Assembly: GCA_034429745.1 (NCBI GenBank)
Contig: DAOUFY010000114.1
Coordinates: forward strand, 1 to 5,663
Length of the DNA: 5,663 nucleotides
From: JBAXBF01 sp034429745
GTDB taxonomy: Bacteria; Chloroflexota; Anaerolineae; Anaerolineales; DRKV01
Direction of reading: 5' to 3'
The notes under the pieces are model-generated. The model searched no databases. It was not told the origin of the DNA and was given only the letters and a program-made list of their open reading frames with translations. Below are positions 1-5,663 of this stretch, piece by piece. The position numbers and the translations under genes are program-made. Numbering within the stretch: position 1 is the stretch's first letter; each line of letters begins with the position of its first letter.

Positions 1-88
1 GGCCCGGCGGCGGAGTTGACGCCTGAACGCGTGGTTCAAGATCGGGTAGAGGTTCATCTGAGAAGAGAGGAGATGCCATGTCGCTCAT
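1..88 (-). CDS. fliN: Probable flagellar motor switch protein FliN/FliY, N-terminal fragment (cut by left edge)
   Basis: Only the first 29 codons are present. The frame opens at an ATG at 86-88, preceded by AAAGGAG (97-103, minus strand) with an 8-base spacer, and stays open to base 1. The visible peptide starts MSDMASPLF and then becomes acidic and proline-rich, ending in a run of prolines. That looks like a flexible N-terminal extension, not a folded domain. The identification rests on position: it starts 15 bases after the fliM stop, where fliN or fliY usually follows, and FliN-family proteins form the lower C-ring with FliM. The EIDALL-type CheY-binding motif that opens FliY in Bacillus is absent from the visible part, so FliN with a disordered leader is more likely than a Bacillus-like FliY. 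The diagnostic SpoA domain lies outside the window, so the name is inferred. Confidence 0.6.
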   Translation of the reverse strand, partial: MSDMASPLFSDEPLPDLEPRVQASTPPPG

Positions 89-96
89 AGTTAATT

Positions 97-103
97 CTCC
101 TTT
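97..103 (-). promoter_or_regulatory. Ribosome binding site of the fliN-type gene
   Basis: AAAGGAG lies directly after the fliM stop codon and 8 bases before the ATG at 86-88. It supports a real gene start there, even though only 29 codons are visible. Confidence 0.7.
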
Positions 104-1228
104 TTATCGTTCAATTAATAAACTGATTTGATCCAAATCAGTTGGATCAATGACTTTTTCGATTTTTACAACTGTGTACTTACCAGCTTTACCTGGACGG
201 GCAAGGAATCGTTTTTGGTCAGCTATATATACAGGCAAGGTTTGTTCAATAGCTGTGTCGAGTTGAATAATGTCTCCCACTTGAAGATGAATGAGGTCAG
301 ATACTGTCAGTTTTGCTTTTCCTAAAATGACGCGAACATCAACATAAGTTTGTGAAAGGCGCTGAAAGACCTTTTGTTTTGATAGCGGGTTTGCCTGCTG
401 TACTTTTCTCCCTGAGATCCAGACATGAGGGTTAAGCACGTTAATAATTGGCTTTAGTGTTGAAAAGGGAATATAGATATCCATTGTTCCAGTAAGATCT
501 TGCATAGGCAGTTCCATGGTAATGAGCATGACTCTGTCATTGCCCATCATCATGTGAACCCAATGCTGATTGACAGTGCTATCTTCAATGGCTGGTTCAA
601 CTGCGACGACTTTGCTCCAGGCAGCTTTAATGTCATTGAGCATATGTTCGATCATTCCTTGAATAAGAGACTGATCAATTTCGGTTAGACTGCGGTTTTC
701 ACGTTTGCCTTCCCCTCTACCACCTAGAACGAGCTCAAGGATGTAGTAACTAATATCTGGGCTGATTGTGATAATAACTCGACTTGGAAGAGGGGCAAGC
801 GTAAGTAAATTAAAAAGCACGTTGGGGGGCATGTCTTTAAGAAAATCGTGAAAAAGACCATGTTCTGTATGTACAACGCGAGGACGTAAGTTAGTACGCA
901 AATAGGATGGTAAGGAAGCTGTTAACCTTTCAGCTAAATCTTCATGAATAAGCTCAACAGCCCGTAAATGTTCTTTAGAAAAATGATCTGGAGACCAAAA
1001 ATTGTATGGACGAATGCTGCGTCCACCAATAGTCCTAGTTGGAGAAGGGGCTACAGCTGTTGTAGCTCCTGGGATTTTTGCAGGTTGTGTAGAAATTACT
1101 TCTTCTTTTGTTGGTATTGCTCCATCTTCTTCCATCAGCTCCTTCAAATTGACGCGTTCGCGCTGAGAAGTATCTTCAATTTCAAGAGCACCTGAAAGAA
1201 GGGCATCAATTTCTGCTTGACTTAACAT
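104..1228 (-). CDS. fliM: Flagellar motor switch protein FliM
   Basis: FliM is the middle component of the cytoplasmic C-ring (switch complex). It binds phosphorylated CheY through its N-terminus, FliG through its middle domain and FliN through its C-terminus. Here residues 2-13 (LSQAEIDALLSG) match the CheY-P binding motif. A variable linker covers about 20-68. The CheC-like middle domain runs from about 72 to 270 and includes the family-typical stretch SPDHFSKEHLRAVELIHEDL and the glycine motif LGGRGEG (168-174) followed by LTEIDQSLI. The SpoA (FliN-like) domain covers about 285-372, with VGDIIQLDT at 317-325. The length of 374 residues exceeds the roughly 330 of E. coli and B. subtilis FliM, mostly through the linker. 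The ATG has a strong GGAGGTG site 8 bases upstream. The gene lies 28 bases after fliL and 15 before the fliN-type gene, in the same operon. Confidence 0.97.
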   Translation of the reverse strand: MLSQAEIDALLSGALEIEDTSQRERVNLKELMEEDGAIPTKEEVISTQPAKIPGATTAVAPSPTRTIGGRSIRPYNFWSPDHFSKEHLRAVELIHEDLAERLTASLPSYLRTNLRPRVVHTEHGLFHDFLKDMPPNVLFNLLTLAPLPSRVIITISPDISYYILELVLGGRGEGKRENRSLTEIDQSLIQGMIEHMLNDIKAAWSKVVAVEPAIEDSTVNQHWVHMMMGNDRVMLITMELPMQDLTGTMDIYIPFSTLKPIINVLNPHVWISGRKVQQANPLSKQKVFQRLSQTYVDVRVILGKAKLTVSDLIHLQVGDIIQLDTAIEQTLPVYIADQKRFLARPGKAGKYTVVKIEKVIDPTDLDQISLLIER

Positions 1229-1236
1229 TCTTTATT

Positions 1237-1243
1237 CACCTCC
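1237..1243 (-). promoter_or_regulatory. Strong ribosome binding site of fliM
   Basis: GGAGGTG with an 8-base spacer to the ATG at 1226-1228 is the closest match to the anti-Shine-Dalgarno consensus in the window. It lies in the 28-base fliL-fliM gap and fixes the fliM start. Confidence 0.75.
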
Positions 1244-1256
1244 ATAATAATAAAAT

Positions 1257-2021
1257 TCATTGGACAGTGAATTCTGTAAAGTAAATAAATATGACTTTGT
1301 ATTGCGGCATGCGGCTGTTCAAAGCATTAATCAGTTGTTTACGCAATTCCTCTTTGCCGCTTGCCGTATAAACTTGTTCAAAGGTCTTGCTTGATAAAAT
1401 AGTAATTAAGGTGTCATCAATAAGTGGTCTAAGTGGTTCTAGCTCTTGCTTAAACTTATCTGCATAACTAAGAGTTGTAGCAGTATTTTCACCACCGTGT
1501 CCACCGCCCTCGCTGGTTGAAGGTGTTACTTCACCGGCTTTTTCAAGGAAGTAAGTAATATCATTAGGCGCGTATTCCAATATAATGTTGGTTTTAACGT
1601 ATCTTCTTCCTCCTGGATCTGCCAGGTTGACAATCTTAGTACCTGTGTCAAACATTATTCCTTGTCCAGCCTTGATCTCAAGGGGTACAGACAATCCATG
1701 GGATGATGGTTCGTTGTGAGATGTTGATGAATAAGATTGCGGAATGACCTTCGGTGTAGGAATTTGCGGCTGTGATTGTTGGGGCTGCTGCATTGTACTT
1801 GCTTCGCCTGGGGTTTGATAAGATAAATAAAATGGCTTAGGCCAGGTATCGGGAGCAAACATGATATAGATGATTAGCAAGTTAATGCACAGAAAAGAAA
1901 GTATCACCAATACCCCTAGGATTATCCCAATAGTTTTCACTCCTTTTTGAAAGAAGCTGGCTATTGGAGCAAAAATGTTCGGCAGACGTCTTTTACGGGG
2001 TTCTTCTTGTGGTGTTTCCAT
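1257..2021 (-). CDS. fliL: Flagellar basal body-associated protein FliL, long variant
   Basis: FliL is a single-pass membrane protein that surrounds or supports the MotAB stator at the basal body and improves torque or stator retention. The protein has a basic cytoplasmic N-terminus (EEPRKRRLP), one long hydrophobic segment at about residues 29-56, then a Gln/Pro/Ser-rich extracytoplasmic linker at about 70-112 (QQPQQSQPQIPTP). The conserved FliL domain starts near 120 (TKIVNLADPGGRRYVKTNI) and ends with the family-typical YFTEFTVQ. The ILSSKT motif (208-213) and GKEELRKQLINALN (222-235) are also typical. At 254 residues it is much longer than the usual 140-180. The excess is the linker plus a Gly/Ser/Thr-rich stretch at about 160-186 (EGGGHGGEN) inside the domain. 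The ATG has TAAAGGAGAG 9 bases upstream. It follows motB by 31 bases and precedes fliM by 28, the usual context. Confidence 0.92.
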   Translation of the reverse strand: METPQEEPRKRRLPNIFAPIASFFQKGVKTIGIILGVLVILSFLCINLLIIYIMFAPDTWPKPFYLSYQTPGEASTMQQPQQSQPQIPTPKVIPQSYSSTSHNEPSSHGLSVPLEIKAGQGIMFDTGTKIVNLADPGGRRYVKTNIILEYAPNDITYFLEKAGEVTPSTSEGGGHGGENTATTLSYADKFKQELEPLRPLIDDTLITILSSKTFEQVYTASGKEELRKQLINALNSRMPQYKVIFIYFTEFTVQ

Positions 2022-2030
2022 AGCAAAATC

Positions 2031-2040
2031 CTCTCCTTTA
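2031..2040 (-). promoter_or_regulatory. Ribosome binding site of fliL
   Basis: TAAAGGAGAG lies in the 31-base motB-fliL gap, 9 bases before the ATG at 2019-2021. It supports the chosen FliL start, which keeps the basic cytoplasmic tail in front of the membrane helix. Confidence 0.65.
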
Positions 2041-2052
2041 GCTTACCATAAT

Positions 2053-2817
2053 CTATGGAGTGATAGTGGGAATGGGGTTGATGACGTTTTGATCGACTTT
2101 ATAAATGATGATGATTTCTACGCGGCTGTTGAGAGCCCGGCGTTGAGGTGTATCGTTGGGAAAAAGAGGTTCATATTGGCCGCGTCCGGCGGCTATAAGA
2201 CGGTAACCAGGTATTCCTTTAGATTGCATATATTCAATCACTGCGAGCGCTCTGCCCAAGGAAAGTTCCCAGTTATTTTTAAAGCGCTCATCTGCAGGTG
2301 GTGTGTTGTCTGTATGGCCAACAACTTTGATTTGATTTTCCATTGGAGCTACGAAAGCAATAATTCGGTCTAAAGCTGCAGTAGCGCGTGGTGTAAAATT
2401 AGCAGTACCTGGTTGGAAGGTAATCTGCTCGCTGAGAGAAATCAACACGCCTTCGATATTGTTTTGGACGCTGATTGACCCGTCAAGATTAGCTTGATTT
2501 AATAAATCATAAAGTTGGGTGGCTACTTCATCACTTGTGAGGGGACGCATTGGGATGCCTGGTATTTGAATAGGAGCGGGTACAGCATTTTCAGAGCGCG
2601 GAGAAAGGCCACCCGCTTTATCAATGCCGGGGTTAATAACACTGACTGGACCGCCGCCCATACCAAGAGAAGCTCTGAGGCTTTCAGCTAATGCTTTGTA
2701 TTTTTGGATATCTACATTTCCCATAGAGAATAAAACAATAAACAAAGCCATTAATACAGTTATGAAGTCTGCATAACTGACGAGCCAACGCTCCGTTCCA
2801 CCTCCATGCGCACTCAT
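2053..2817 (-). CDS. motB: Flagellar stator protein MotB
   Basis: MotB pairs with MotA to form the ion-conducting stator and anchors it to peptidoglycan. A short cytoplasmic N-terminus is followed by one transmembrane helix (about residues 11-33). It contains SYADF with Asp17 as the expected ion-carrying residue, equivalent to Asp32 of E. coli MotB. Residues about 36-55 form an amphipathic stretch in the position of the plug segment. A Gly/Pro-rich linker extends to about 95. The C-terminal OmpA-like peptidoglycan-binding domain covers about 125-240, with TFQPGTANFTP, VVGHTDN (165-171), NNWELSLGRA (181-190) and LNSRVEIII (229-237). The length of 254 is normal. The cytoplasmic tail is short, since Asp sits at 17. 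The ATG begins one base after the motA TAA (TAAAATG), so translation is probably coupled; only a weak AAAGG site is well placed. Confidence 0.96.
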   Translation of the reverse strand: MSAHGGGTERWLVSYADFITVLMALFIVLFSMGNVDIQKYKALAESLRASLGMGGGPVSVINPGIDKAGGLSPRSENAVPAPIQIPGIPMRPLTSDEVATQLYDLLNQANLDGSISVQNNIEGVLISLSEQITFQPGTANFTPRATAALDRIIAFVAPMENQIKVVGHTDNTPPADERFKNNWELSLGRALAVIEYMQSKGIPGYRLIAAGRGQYEPLFPNDTPQRRALNSRVEIIIIYKVDQNVINPIPTITP

Positions 2818-2818
2818 T

Positions 2819-3607
2819 TTATACCTTTGCGGCTGCCTCCTCTCCTACTCTTTCATTTGGTGCTAAGAATGCACTTAGCTTGTCTTTAACAACGCGCGGA
2901 TTCTCTCCAGCTTGAAGAGCCAAAATTCCTTCAAGAAGCATATGGTAGTAATTGACCTCTTCATTGTTTCGATGAGATAGTTTACCGGCTAATGGCAGCC
3001 AGATAACATTTGCCGATAAAATGCCCCATAGGGTAGCTAAAAATGCAGAGGCAATTTTAGGACCTAAAGAACCGGGATCGTCTAGTTGCTTTAGTACGGT
3101 AACTAAAGACATCACTGTGCCAATAATACCGAAGGTCGGTGCATAACCGCCAATAGCGTTGAAGAAATTTATTCCACCGTGCTCATGGCGTTCATGCATG
3201 TGTTTAATTTCTATTTCGAGAATAGCGCGCACTTGGGCTGGATCTACACCATCTACAACCATCATAATACCACGCCGCAGAAAATCATTTTCAATTTTTT
3301 TACTTTCCTCTTCTAATGCCAACAAACCCTCACGGCGTGCTTTATCTGCCATTGCCGAAAGGAGTTCGATAGTTTCTGAAACTTCAAATTTGTTACGATC
3401 AAAGAGTGCATTTAAAAACCATTTTGGAATGTTTTTCAAGCTGCCCATCGGTTGAGAGACTACGGCTGCCATAAATGAACCGCCCACCGTAAGCAGGATC
3501 ACCTGGGGGTGTGTAAATAGTTCTGCCGGAGAACCACCGTCAGCGATCATTACAACTGCAATGATGATGAGGGCAGCAACAACTCCAATGATGGTTGATA
3601 AATCCAT
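2819..3607 (-). CDS. motA: Flagellar stator protein MotA
   Basis: MotA forms the pentameric ring of the stator around the MotB dimer and contacts FliG through its cytoplasmic loop. Four hydrophobic segments are visible: about residues 3-21, 33-51, 150-172 and 184-206. The large cytoplasmic loop between the second and third holds the signature ARREGLLALEEE (90-101). GGYAPTFGIIGTV (153-165) gives the conserved channel proline Pro157, and Pro205 in IWLPLAGKL is the second. The C-terminal EGILALQAGENPRVV (226-240) is typical of the long MotA/MotP/PomA group. The length of 262 residues is normal. Thr164 and Thr192 lie at positions tied to sodium use in PomA/MotP. The ATG lies 7 bases after the flbD stop; AGGAG at 3620-3624, partly inside the end of flbD, is the likely ribosome site with a 12-base spacer. 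motB starts one base after its stop. Confidence 0.96.
   Translation of the reverse strand: MDLSTIIGVVAALIIIAVVMIADGGSPAELFTHPQVILLTVGGSFMAAVVSQPMGSLKNIPKWFLNALFDRNKFEVSETIELLSAMADKARREGLLALEEESKKIENDFLRRGIMMVVDGVDPAQVRAILEIEIKHMHERHEHGGINFFNAIGGYAPTFGIIGTVMSLVTVLKQLDDPGSLGPKIASAFLATLWGILSANVIWLPLAGKLSHRNNEEVNYYHMLLEGILALQAGENPRVVKDKLSAFLAPNERVGEEAAAKV
2824..2828 (-). promoter_or_regulatory. Weak ribosome binding site of motB inside the end of motA
   Basis: AAAGG lies 6 bases before the motB ATG, within the last codons of motA. A better GGAGAGGAGG run sits about 19 bases upstream of the start, too far for direct use. Together with the TAAAATG stop-start junction, this suggests that motB is translated largely by ribosomes finishing motA, which would balance stator subunit supply. 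Confidence 0.4.
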
Positions 3608-3614
3608 ACTGTAT

Positions 3615-3878
3615 CTATGCTCCTGTCTCTTTTCCTATGTCTTCTTTCCAGTCGGTGCGTGACCGGAATACCTTTTGATGATAAGCAATGATTTGATTAA
3701 CTACATCTTCCGCACTATCTTTTACCACATATTTGGCATTATTGTTCAGTGTGATGACTGTATCTGGCGTCGCTTCTACTAATTGAATCATTTCTGCATT
3801 GATGTAGAATTTTTTTCCGTTTAATCTTGTTACGCAAATCATTGGTTTTGGTTTTAAGTAGCCATATACCTTTCGCAC
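3615..3878 (-). CDS. flbD: Small flagellar protein FlbD/SwrD family
   Basis: This belongs to the small FlbD family found in flagellar operons, whose B. subtilis member SwrD (YlzI) increases flagellar motor power and swarming. It is not related to the Caulobacter NtrC-type regulator also called FlbD. The core MICVTRLNGKKFYINAEMIQ (residues 13-32), ATPDTVITLNN (36-46) and AKYVVKDSAEDVV (48-60) carries the family pattern. It is a soluble protein with no membrane segment. The frame opens with GTG at 3876-3878, preceded 6 bases upstream by AAGGGA. This gives 87 residues, with a 12-residue leader not usual for the family. An internal ATG at 3840-3842 would give 75 residues starting exactly at the conserved MI-VTRLNG but has no visible ribosome site. 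It directly precedes motA with a 7-base gap, which fits a role with the stator. Confidence 0.9.
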   Translation of the reverse strand: MRKVYGYLKPKPMICVTRLNGKKFYINAEMIQLVEATPDTVITLNNNAKYVVKDSAEDVVNQIIAYHQKVFRSRTDWKEDIGKETGA

Positions 3879-3884
3879 AAAATA

Positions 3885-3890
3885 TCCCTT
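3885..3890 (-). promoter_or_regulatory. Candidate ribosome binding site for the GTG start of flbD
   Basis: AAGGGA with a 6-base spacer precedes the GTG at 3876-3878. It favours the GTG start over the in-frame ATG at 3840-3842, which follows an A-rich stretch without any Shine-Dalgarno match. The match is only moderate. Confidence 0.45.
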
Positions 3891-3905
3891 ATTATAAGTA
3901 TATCA

Positions 3906-3935
3906 ATTATTTTCCACTTTAGCATGACTTATCAA
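3906..3935 (-). promoter_or_regulatory. Possible housekeeping-type promoter upstream of flbD
   Basis: In the 98-base, gene-free stretch between the kinase and flbD, TTGATA (3930-3935) and AATAAT (3906-3911) are separated by 18 bases. Each matches the sigma-A -35 or -10 consensus at five of six positions. A perfect TATAAT also occurs closer to the gene (3891-3896) but has no -35 at 16-18 bases. The region is AT-rich, so chance matches are likely. No sigma-28 or sigma-54 type element was convincing. If real, this would drive the flbD-motA-motB-fliL-fliM-fliN block separately from the kinase. Confidence 0.35.
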
Positions 3936-3977
3936 AAAAATACATAAATTCGCTGTGAAAGCAGGATTAACTACTCC

Positions 3978-5663
3978 TTAAGCATTGTGGATAGGTAATA
4001 CTACAGTAAATTCTGTACCAACATCTACTTGGCTATCCACAATTATATGCCCTCCGTGTTGCTTAACAATTCGATGACAGACAGAAAGACCTAACCCTGT
4101 GCCTCGATCAGGACCTTTTGTAGTGTAAAAGGGCTCAAAGATACGCGGGATTCGATTCTCAGGAATTCCTTTACCACTATCAGACACTTTAACATGGATG
4201 TTATTGCCGGATTGGAAGGTTTGTATTTTTATTTTCCCGTGGCTGTTTTCAATAGAATCCATTGCATTCAATACAAGATTAAGCCATACTCCTTGAAGAT
4301 GATTGGGGCTGGTTGCAATGATGGGTAAGTTTTCTTGCGGCTCAAAAGTAAGATCAATCATACGACCCATGATTTCATGATGTAGCAAATCGAGGGCACT
4401 GCGAATATTTTCATTTATGTCAGTGGGAACGAGTTCATAGCGTTCTTTTCTTGCAAAGTTTAATAGATTTCTGACAACTTGAATTGCCCTTGCTCCGGCG
4501 CGTTGGATGAGATCGAGGGATTCAAAAATATCTTTTTTGTTTTTTAATTTTGTTTGAGAGGATAATTCGCGTTGAAGCAGCTGGGCATTGGCTATGATGG
4601 CAGTTAAAGGATTATTTATTTCGTGTGCGACACCTGCAGCTAGCTGCCCAACTGCAGCTAGCTTTTCTGATTGGGCTAACGTAGCTTCTAAGCGCCGCTT
4701 TTCAGTAACATTCTGTTCGAGTAAAATGGCTTGGAGAGCCTGTTGATCTTCGTCAAAAATTGGGTAGGAATTAATTTCCCATTCGGTTGGCTCTTCATCA
4801 TTATCCCAGCGGCGTTCGGTTCGGGTAGTGCTTTTTCCGTCGAATAGAGTTTCAAGCACTCTACATCCCGGGCAAGGAGAGTCGCGATGAAGCAGGGCTT
4901 CATAGCAAATTTGGCTAATAAGGGTTGCAATTTCCTCTTTAGTTTGAATTCCTGCATACTGGGCTCTTGCAAAATTCACAGCAACTAATTGATATTTACG
5001 ATTGATAATATATATAGAAGCTGGAATGCTATCAAATAAAGTGCGAAAGATGTTTTGTGAATTTAGTAACTGCCAGCGGTTTGCTTCGAGTTCGGCATTG
5101 ACAATATGTAGTTGTTGAATGCGACGCTCACTTTGAATAGCATTTGCTAATACTGTTGCTACTAAGGATAGGAAGTCCTGATCGGTTTCTGTGAAACCTC
5201 CTTGTTTTTTATTTATTAATTGAATTAGCCCAAAGCAATAATTTTGACTTACTAATGGAACAAAGAGTAAATTATTTACTGGGTTGGCGGTATCATTAAG
5301 TCCGTTTGGTGCGTCAATGAGAGGATTGAAGAATTTTTCTGCCGAAGGATTACTGCTTAGAATCGGTGAAGCTGTTTGTAGGCATACATTACTTAAGCTT
5401 GTTTCTGGTTGAATGAGGACTTGATCAGATTTTCCAAACTTCTCGCTAAAAGTTAATTTTGTTATCATTAAAGGATTATCAGTTTGTTCACTTGAGTAGA
5501 GGATAAGCAATGAACTAGTTTCGCAATAAAAAAATTTTGCGGTTTGTTCAAGGATATAAAATGGGGTATCATCAGGCTTTTTTGCATAATCTTCTATGCT
5601 TTTTTTCAAGCCATCTAATAAAGGAGTTTTATTAATAACCTTAAGTAGGTTTAGAAGATCCTT
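3978..5663 (-). CDS. Sensor histidine kinase, GAF-PAS-HisKA-HATPase_c (5' end beyond right edge)
   Basis: This is a cytoplasmic-looking two-component sensor kinase; its stimulus and partner regulator are unknown. The frame is open to base 5663: the 18 codons upstream of the TTG at 5607-5609 contain no stop and read as a normal GAF lead-in helix (LLNLLKVINKTPLLDGL). The gene therefore starts outside the window, and TTG is not the real start. Numbering residues from that TTG, a GAF domain reaches about 158 (FVPLVSQNYCFGLIQLINKK at 116-135). A coiled-coil linker covers about 160-187. A PAS domain covers about 188-302 and contains Cys235 and CPGC (246-249). The H-box is AGVAHEINNPL with phospho-acceptor His329. 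The ATPase follows: N-box WLNLVLNAMDSI (Asn448), G1 DSGKGIP (477-483), F-box FEPFYTTK (491-498) and G2 GTGLGLS (503-509). All catalytic motifs look intact. No membrane helix is visible. It resembles NtrB-like kinases; a motility role is unproven. Confidence 0.93.
   Translation of the reverse strand, partial: KDLLNLLKVINKTPLLDGLKKSIEDYAKKPDDTPFYILEQTAKFFYCETSSLLILYSSEQTDNPLMITKLTFSEKFGKSDQVLIQPETSLSNVCLQTASPILSSNPSAEKFFNPLIDAPNGLNDTANPVNNLLFVPLVSQNYCFGLIQLINKKQGGFTETDQDFLSLVATVLANAIQSERRIQQLHIVNAELEANRWQLLNSQNIFRTLFDSIPASIYIINRKYQLVAVNFARAQYAGIQTKEEIATLISQICYEALLHRDSPCPGCRVLETLFDGKSTTRTERRWDNDEEPTEWEINSYPIFDEDQQALQAILLEQNVTEKRRLEATLAQSEKLAAVGQLAAGVAHEINNPLTAIIANAQLLQRELSSQTKLKNKKDIFESLDLIQRAGARAIQVVRNLLNFARKERYELVPTDINENIRSALDLLHHEIMGRMIDLTFEPQENLPIIATSPNHLQGVWLNLVLNAMDSIENSHGKIKIQTFQSGNNIHVKVSDSGKGIPENRIPRIFEPFYTTKGPDRGTGLGLSVCHRIVKQHGGHIIVDSQVDVGTEFTVVLPIHNA

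Noticed and set aside
2041..2052. Possible tiny gene in the motB-fliL gap (ATGGTAAGC then TAA)
   Set aside because: It is only three codons long; the gap is simply the ribosome-binding region of fliL.
1975..2373. 132-codon open frame on the plus strand over the motB-fliL boundary
   Set aside because: It lies antisense to motB and fliL, spans their junction, shows no recognisable protein pattern and has no ribosome site. It is a shadow of the real genes.
3159..3455. 98-codon plus-strand open frame inside motA
   Set aside because: It is fully antisense to well-conserved motA coding sequence and its product is of low complexity (Ser/Arg-rich), as expected from an antisense frame.
3897..3923. 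Possible sigma-28 flagellar promoter (CTAAAG followed by TTGATAT) before flbD
   Set aside because: The gap between TAAA and the GATAT-like part is about 11 bases where about 14-16 are expected, and the CC before GATA is missing. A sigma-54 reading (TGG...TTGAT) also fails in spacing and lacks the GC at -12.
3963..3978. Small inverted repeat (AGGA...TCCT) at the kinase stop, with a T-run further downstream
   Set aside because: The stem is only 4 bp with an 8-base loop, and the T-run is separated from it by more than 20 bases. It is too weak to call a terminator.
4634..4663. 12-base direct repeat (CTGCAGCTAGCT at 4634-4645 and 4652-4663) with a 12-base palindrome GCAGCTAGCTGC at 4636-4647
   Set aside because: It is explained by coding: the kinase H-box reads LAAVGQLAAG and both LAA triplets use the same codons. 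It is not a likely regulatory or mobile-element site.
4688..4972. 94-codon minus-strand open frame inside the kinase
   Set aside because: It overlaps the PAS-HisKA region of the kinase in another frame and has no domain signal.

Overview
The window is a block of bacterial flagellar motor genes, all on the minus strand, preceded in transcription order by a sensor histidine kinase that runs off the right edge. Read in the direction of transcription (right to left), the order is histidine kinase (5'-truncated), a 98-bp gap, flbD/swrD, motA, motB, fliL, fliM, and the first 29 codons of a fliN-type gene cut by the left edge. No RNA genes, mobile elements, CRISPR arrays or convincing terminators were seen. 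The plus strand carries only shadow reading frames.

From flbD to fliN the genes are packed with gaps of 7, 1, 31, 28 and 15 bases, and nearly every start has a recognisable Shine-Dalgarno sequence. This points to one operon. The products are the stator (MotA and MotB), a stator-associated membrane protein (FliL), the rotor switch/C-ring proteins (FliM and the presumed FliN), and the small protein FlbD/SwrD, whose Bacillus subtilis homologue raises motor power. The segment is therefore the torque-generating and direction-switching part of a flagellar gene set. A CheY-binding-type N-terminus on FliM implies chemotactic control.

The kinase at the right is a soluble GAF-PAS-HisKA-HATPase_c protein as far as it can be seen. 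Its reading frame stays open to the last base of the window, so its true start lies outside. Its PAS domain carries a Cys/CPxC motif that could bind a metal or respond to redox. Whether it has anything to do with motility cannot be told from the window.

Organism: the genes are moderately AT-rich, and the order flbD-motA-motB-fliL-fliM-fliN is familiar from Clostridia-type Firmicutes, spirochaetes, Thermotogae and some flagellated Chloroflexota. The long, divergent FliL and the style of the kinase make me lean weakly towards a non-Bacillus lineage (Chloroflexota or a deep clostridial group), but this is a guess. I see no clearly new system; the points worth checking are the FliL insertion, the mixed ion-selectivity signature of the stator, the kinase PAS cysteines, and the start and promoter of flbD.
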